Source: JAAFJU01 sp043764895
GTDB lineage: Bacteria; Cyanobacteriota; Cyanobacteriia; Leptolyngbyales; Leptolyngbyaceae
Reading direction: 5' to 3'
Assembly (NCBI GenBank): GCA_043764895.1
Contig: JAYUJY010000214.1
Span: forward strand, 1 to 16,133
Length of the DNA: 16,133 nt
The translations under genes were made by a program, and so were the position numbers. The notes below the pieces were generated by a model, which was not told the origin of the DNA, did not search any database, and saw nothing but the letters and a program-made list of their open reading frames with translations. Positions 13,458-16,133 of the stretch are shown here, piece after piece (positions within the stretch are counted from its first letter, which is position 1; each line of letters opens with the position of its first letter).

Positions 13458-14017
13458 AAGAACAACGCTTAATTGCTCAAGTACATTAGCAGAAAATTAC
13501 AAGTCCGTCACAAGTCCATTCATAGTTTCATCAGAGAGTTGTGCAGATGCCGAGGAGTGCTTGAACAGACACTTTGGGGGTGGCCCTTCAGGAACGTTCA
13601 ACCGATCGCACCTGGGTCGCACCTTGGATGACGGCTTAAAGCAGATGACGATCGACCGCGCTAAGCCTTAAGTATTCAGGGCTTTGCAGGATCGAATCCA
13701 GGGTTTGGCCAGATGCGTTTCCTGTGGAAATAGGCCCTGACCCTAGTCCTAGATTGCACAGTTTCTCTATCCAAGGTATTCAGTAGAATTCCGGATTTTT
13801 TGATTAAAAAATATTATCAGTACTCGCTTCAATCCGTGTCTTAGACAACAGATTTTCTGGTTAAGCCCAGTCAATGCAGTGGTCTTAACGTATTTTGCAT
13901 CCGTCTATGCAGCATCGCTAGTGACTCTAGCGCTGTCTGGAGATAAGACCGTGAACGATAGAGATTTATCACGGCATTGGCTCAAACACCCGTTCGATCG
14001 GCTTCGGGTGAGGTGAA
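13458..14017. other. Non-coding part of the gap between the M23 gene and trmL
   Basis: No credible protein-coding frame was found on either strand. Visible structure: TTGAAC/GTTCAA inverted repeat (13561-13566 with 13596-13601), a TCGCACCT direct repeat near 13605-13623, GGCTTA/TAAGCC (13633-13638 with 13662-13667), then three hairpins after trmL: 13916-13932 (CGCTAG stem), 13949-13974 (CCGTGA stem) and 13987-14010. The 13540-13740 stretch could encode a structured RNA, but I recognise no known family in it. Confidence 0.4.
13987..14010 (-). terminator. Possible trmL terminator
   Basis: A 6-bp CACCCG/CGGGTG stem (13987-13992 with 14005-14010) starts just after the trmL stop on the minus strand and is followed by TTTGAG. 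The stem is short and the T-run weak, so this is a modest candidate. Confidence 0.4.
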
Positions 14018-14512
14018 TCACTGAACTGGCGCGGGAGCTAGACCTTCAAGGGTTTCAAGGTAGCCCAACTGTCGGCGCGCTTCAAACAAGCCCACAGCAA
14101 CGCTAACAGACAGATTAAGGCTCCGAACTCCGGTTTGTCCCATGGGGATACGAGTCACTTGATCGCACTGGGCCAGGATTTCAGCCGACAAACCACGGGT
14201 TTCCTGACCATACAGAAGCCAGTCGTCCTCCCGGTAATCGATCGTTGTATAGCTACATGTTCCTGAAGTGCTAAAGCCAATCCAACGCCCCGATCGAGCT
14301 TGACTGTATTCGGTAAACGCTTCAAATGATGCATGGCACGTCAATGGGACATATTGCCAGTAGTCAAGTCCAGCCCGCTTAAGGTATCGATCGCTCAATT
14401 CAAAGCCTAAAGGCTCGACCAGATGTAGCTCTGTCCCTGTTGCGGCGCAGGTTCGGGCAATGTTACCCGTGTTGGGTGGAATCTCTGGGCAGACCAGAAC
14501 AATACGAGGCAT
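14018..14512 (-). CDS. trmL: tRNA (cytidine/uridine-34 2'-O)-methyltransferase TrmL
   Basis: A 164-residue SPOUT-class methyltransferase, close to the usual 150-160 residues of TrmL (YibK/CspR). It starts MPRIVLVCPEIPPNTGNIAR, the N-terminal family motif with the N-x-G-N-x-x-R signature. It continues with LHLVEPLGFELSDRYLKRAGLDYW, LLYGQETRGLS (about 124-134) and the knot motif IPMGQTGVRSLNLSVSVAVG (about 147-166 on a rough count), which binds S-adenosylmethionine. The enzyme methylates the wobble-base ribose, in E. coli of the two tRNA-Leu isoacceptors, and acts as a dimer in the cytoplasm. The ATG at 14512 has GGAAGGAA six to seven bases upstream. It is downstream of gshA on the same strand, but 236 bp separate them, so cotranscription is uncertain. 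The C-terminal tail LEGLAPAPVQ is slightly longer than minimal members. Confidence 0.95.
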   Translation of the reverse strand: MPRIVLVCPEIPPNTGNIARTCAATGTELHLVEPLGFELSDRYLKRAGLDYWQYVPLTCHASFEAFTEYSQARSGRWIGFSTSGTCSYTTIDYREDDWLLYGQETRGLSAEILAQCDQVTRIPMGQTGVRSLNLSVSVAVGLFEARRQLGYLETLEGLAPAPVQ

Positions 14513-14597
14513 GAGCAGTTCCTTCCATAAAAATCAGCCGATCGACGCAAGGTTTCCTGAGTCATGTCGGTTGACTCGAAGTATATGTTTTTTTTAT

Positions 14598-14611
14598 GGG
14601 TCGATCGACCC
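14598..14611. repeat. Perfect 14-bp palindrome GGGTCGATCGACCC
   Basis: A fully self-complementary sequence upstream of trmL, next to a run of eight T on the plus strand. On the minus strand the run reads as A, so it does not work as an intrinsic terminator for gshA. It may simply extend a CGATCG core of the HIP1 type; an operator for trmL is possible but unsupported. Confidence 0.4.
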
Positions 14612-14699
14612 TCTGAACGGAAGTCTTGACCTTAGAAGAAAATATGTAAATAAAGAAAATATCAAATATTTTGTGGCGAAATCTTGAGTGGCAACGGCG

Positions 14700-14731
14700 A
14701 GAATGCCCCAACCCAGAATTAGGGGCATTCT
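14700..14731. repeat. Hairpin after gshA (AGAATGCCCC stem)
   Basis: A perfect 10-bp stem (14700-14709 with 14722-14731) with a 12-base loop lies 18 bp downstream of the gshA stop. Its CCCCAACCCAGAATTAGGGG centre resembles the core of the repeats at 6205-6237 and 10240-10272. No T-run follows on the minus strand, so it is more likely a repeat remnant or mRNA 3'-end hairpin than an efficient terminator. Confidence 0.5.
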
Positions 14732-14748
14732 AAACCAACGAACTCACG

Positions 14749-15882
14749 CTAGACGCACACAGCACCTCGAAGGGCATTTTCCTGGGTCATCATCTCTTGA
14801 ATCGCCGATCGAACGACTTCAGGAGGCGTCATGCCTGATTCACACTGCTGAATCCACCGAATGGCCTCATTGCCATCGCGAAGAATGTGTTGAAGTGGGA
14901 GGAGGAAGCAGCTAAAGCCTTCTTTTTTGGCCGTGCTCCAAACCTCTTCGTACAGAGATTGGATCCAGTCACGGGCAACGATCGGCTGACCCGTTTGCCA
15001 ATGGGTGAGCGTGCTGTCGAGGCTTGAGTGGGCGGCGAGGAGTTCATTTTCGTCGGCCATTGCAACGAGATCGTCGTTGCGTCTATTGAGGGGAAGATGG
15101 CTCATAACGAGCGGATCAATCGTTGGATCATTAATGGCTTGAATCAGTCGGGCTTCGAGAAGAGCGGTGATGGCTAAGAGATCCACAGGATTGCTGATTA
15201 GGTCACAGATGCGGAGTTCGAGGCGATTGAGAATGTAGGGACGTCGATCGCCGTTGGGTCTGACCGCTGACCAGAGATGGCGAACATTTTGCATGGTGCC
15301 GAGACGAAGCTGCTCTTCGGTCCATTGGATGAAGTGGCTGTGACTCTCAAAGAGGGGGACGTGGGTCGGCGTTTTGGGGAAGACGGACCAGCGAGTTGAG
15401 TGTGATCCGGTCAGTTGGCCATTGAGAAACGGCGAAGAGGCACTGAGCGCGAGGTAAAGCGGTGCTTCGACGCGGACCAGTCGGCAGAGTCGCATCAGGA
15501 CTTCGGGGTCGCTGACGCCAATATTAATGTGGACGCTCGCGGTGACGACTTTGGTGCCGTAGGTTTGCTCGATGTAGGTATGGTAAGGGTTGCCAGGGTC
15601 CGATCGACAAAATTTATCGCTTCCACTCAAGGGCAGGGTACTTCCTGGAATCAGGGTGTATCCGTCGGGTTTGAGATAGTCACGCAGATTCATGCGGGGC
15701 TGAAGCAGATCCACAAGCGATCGTTCGTAGCGATAACTGGGAGCCGTGGTGTATTCGACGTTACGGCTATCGGGTTCGGTGATAAAACCGTTGAGGTCCG
15801 CGACGATGCGATCGGACAGTCCGACGATTTCCCCGGTGGGGGTTCCGGTATAAACTTCGATTTCAAATCCTTTCGAGAGCAT
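14749..15882 (-). CDS. gshA: Glutamate-cysteine ligase, cyanobacterial type
   Basis: A 377-residue protein matching the cyanobacterial glutamate-cysteine ligase family, which differs from the E. coli GshA family. It performs the first step of glutathione synthesis: ATP-dependent joining of L-glutamate and L-cysteine to gamma-glutamylcysteine in the cytoplasm. Recognised blocks include the N-terminal LSKGFEIEVYTGTPTGE with the metal-binding glutamate region, EPDSRNVEYTTAPSYRYE (36-53), TLIPGSTLPL, ASVHINIGVSDPE (about 115-127), and ILNRLELRICD around residue 220. Length is normal for the family. The ATG at 15882 has AAGGTGA seven bases upstream. A short out-of-frame ATG lies between that site and the start but is too close to the ribosome site to matter. 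gshB is not in the window. The upstream region ends at a copy of the palindromic repeat (from 16035). Confidence 0.95.
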   Translation of the reverse strand: MLSKGFEIEVYTGTPTGEIVGLSDRIVADLNGFITEPDSRNVEYTTAPSYRYERSLVDLLQPRMNLRDYLKPDGYTLIPGSTLPLSGSDKFCRSDPGNPYHTYIEQTYGTKVVTASVHINIGVSDPEVLMRLCRLVRVEAPLYLALSASSPFLNGQLTGSHSTRWSVFPKTPTHVPLFESHSHFIQWTEEQLRLGTMQNVRHLWSAVRPNGDRRPYILNRLELRICDLISNPVDLLAITALLEARLIQAINDPTIDPLVMSHLPLNRRNDDLVAMADENELLAAHSSLDSTLTHWQTGQPIVARDWIQSLYEEVWSTAKKEGFSCFLLPLQHILRDGNEAIRWIQQCESGMTPPEVVRSAIQEMMTQENALRGAVCV

Positions 15883-15892
15883 GAGTCATTCA

Positions 15893-16034
15893 CCTTATAT
15901 ATAGTTGGCTAGATCGATCCCGTCTGTGGGGCATCCTCAAGCTTATCTGTTAACCCGAAAATTAGACGACTTCTATCTCGTTAACAATCTGTAAAACGCT
16001 TTTGCGTAGAGGCTCTGCAACCCAGAATCCAACG
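15893..16034. promoter_or_regulatory. gshA upstream region
   Basis: About 140 bp between gshA and repeat copy C. It contains two GTTAAC hexamers (near 15949 and 15980) and a CAATCTGTAA string near 15985, also present upstream of the M23 gene (13442-13451). No strong sigma70 promoter pair is obvious. The close limit set by the repeat suggests the promoter lies in this stretch. Confidence 0.3.
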
Positions 16035-16133
16035 GCTAGTACTGTGCGGCGTAAATAAGCCCTTTATTGAAATCAAAATGAGGGTCGCTATTAGCTTGCT
16101 TCTTCGTTGGGTTTAGGGTTCGGCGAGCCAAAC
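16035..16133. repeat. Composite palindromic repeat, copy C (right side cut by window)
   Basis: 16035-16061 matches the left terminal repeat of copy B at 25 of 27 positions. After a spacer of nearly the same length (66 versus 69 bases from end to arm), 16101-16133 matches the start of the inner palindromic arm (TTCGTTGGGTTTAGGG...), with several changes. The element then runs off the window. It is a second clear example of the outer-TIR-plus-inner-palindrome design, in the same orientation as copy B. Confidence 0.75.

Noticed and set aside
13680..13705. T-arm-like string GGATCGAATCC suggesting a tRNA
   Set aside because: No matching acceptor, D-arm or anticodon arm can be drawn around it.
13650..13800. 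Minus-strand open stretch containing SGQTLDSILQSPEYLRL
   Set aside because: Short, no start codon or ribosome site, and no recognisable family; treated as chance.
15860..15893. Eight-codon out-of-frame mini-ORF overlapping the gshA start
   Set aside because: Its ATG directly abuts the ribosome site, leaving no spacing; probably chance.

Overview
The window looks like a chromosomal segment of a cyanobacterium, probably filamentous. The evidence is a clear psbK gene, a cyanobacterial-type glutamate-cysteine ligase, a CYP110-like P450, HtpG with the cyanobacterial ELISNGVDA variant, and many GCGATCGC (HIP1) sites and their CGATCG cores (for example 385-392 and 1178-1185). The genus cannot be resolved from sequence alone. 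Almost every gene is on the minus strand; the P450 is the only convincing plus-strand gene.

Layout. 1-137 is a palindromic repeat cut by the window edge. 190-3468 is a two-gene minus-strand unit: a CDC48-like double AAA+ ATPase followed 18 bp later by a membrane protein of the family of Arabidopsis At5g03900. 3485-3958 holds a 209-bp MITE-like element (3557-3765) that seems to split a small unrecognised reading frame. 3991-4740 is an orphan PD-(D/E)XK-like protein, divergent from the P450 at 4762-6198. A perfect 15-bp-stem hairpin (6250-6286) separates the P450 from psbK (6334-6471). Upstream of psbK on the same strand are htpG (6530-8488), an ArsP/YraQ-type permease (8582-9613), a coiled-coil small protein (9794-10114), a second palindromic element (10170-10306), an anchored hypothetical protein (10382-10921) and a CAT-anticodon tRNA with a textbook terminator. 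Next come a LysM-LysM-M23 cell-wall hydrolase (11263-13212), an 805-bp non-coding gap, trmL (14018-14512) and gshA (14749-15882). A third copy of the first repeat begins at 16035 and runs off the end.

How the genes work together. Apart from the AAA+/membrane-protein pair there is no obvious multi-gene pathway; this is housekeeping content: photosystem II, protein folding, thiol synthesis, tRNA modification and wall remodelling. I found no defence island, CRISPR array, prophage or biosynthetic cluster. The parts worth a second look are the nested palindromic elements, the structured leader and operator-like sites of the M23 gene, the conserved AAA+/membrane-protein pair and the orphan nuclease-fold protein.
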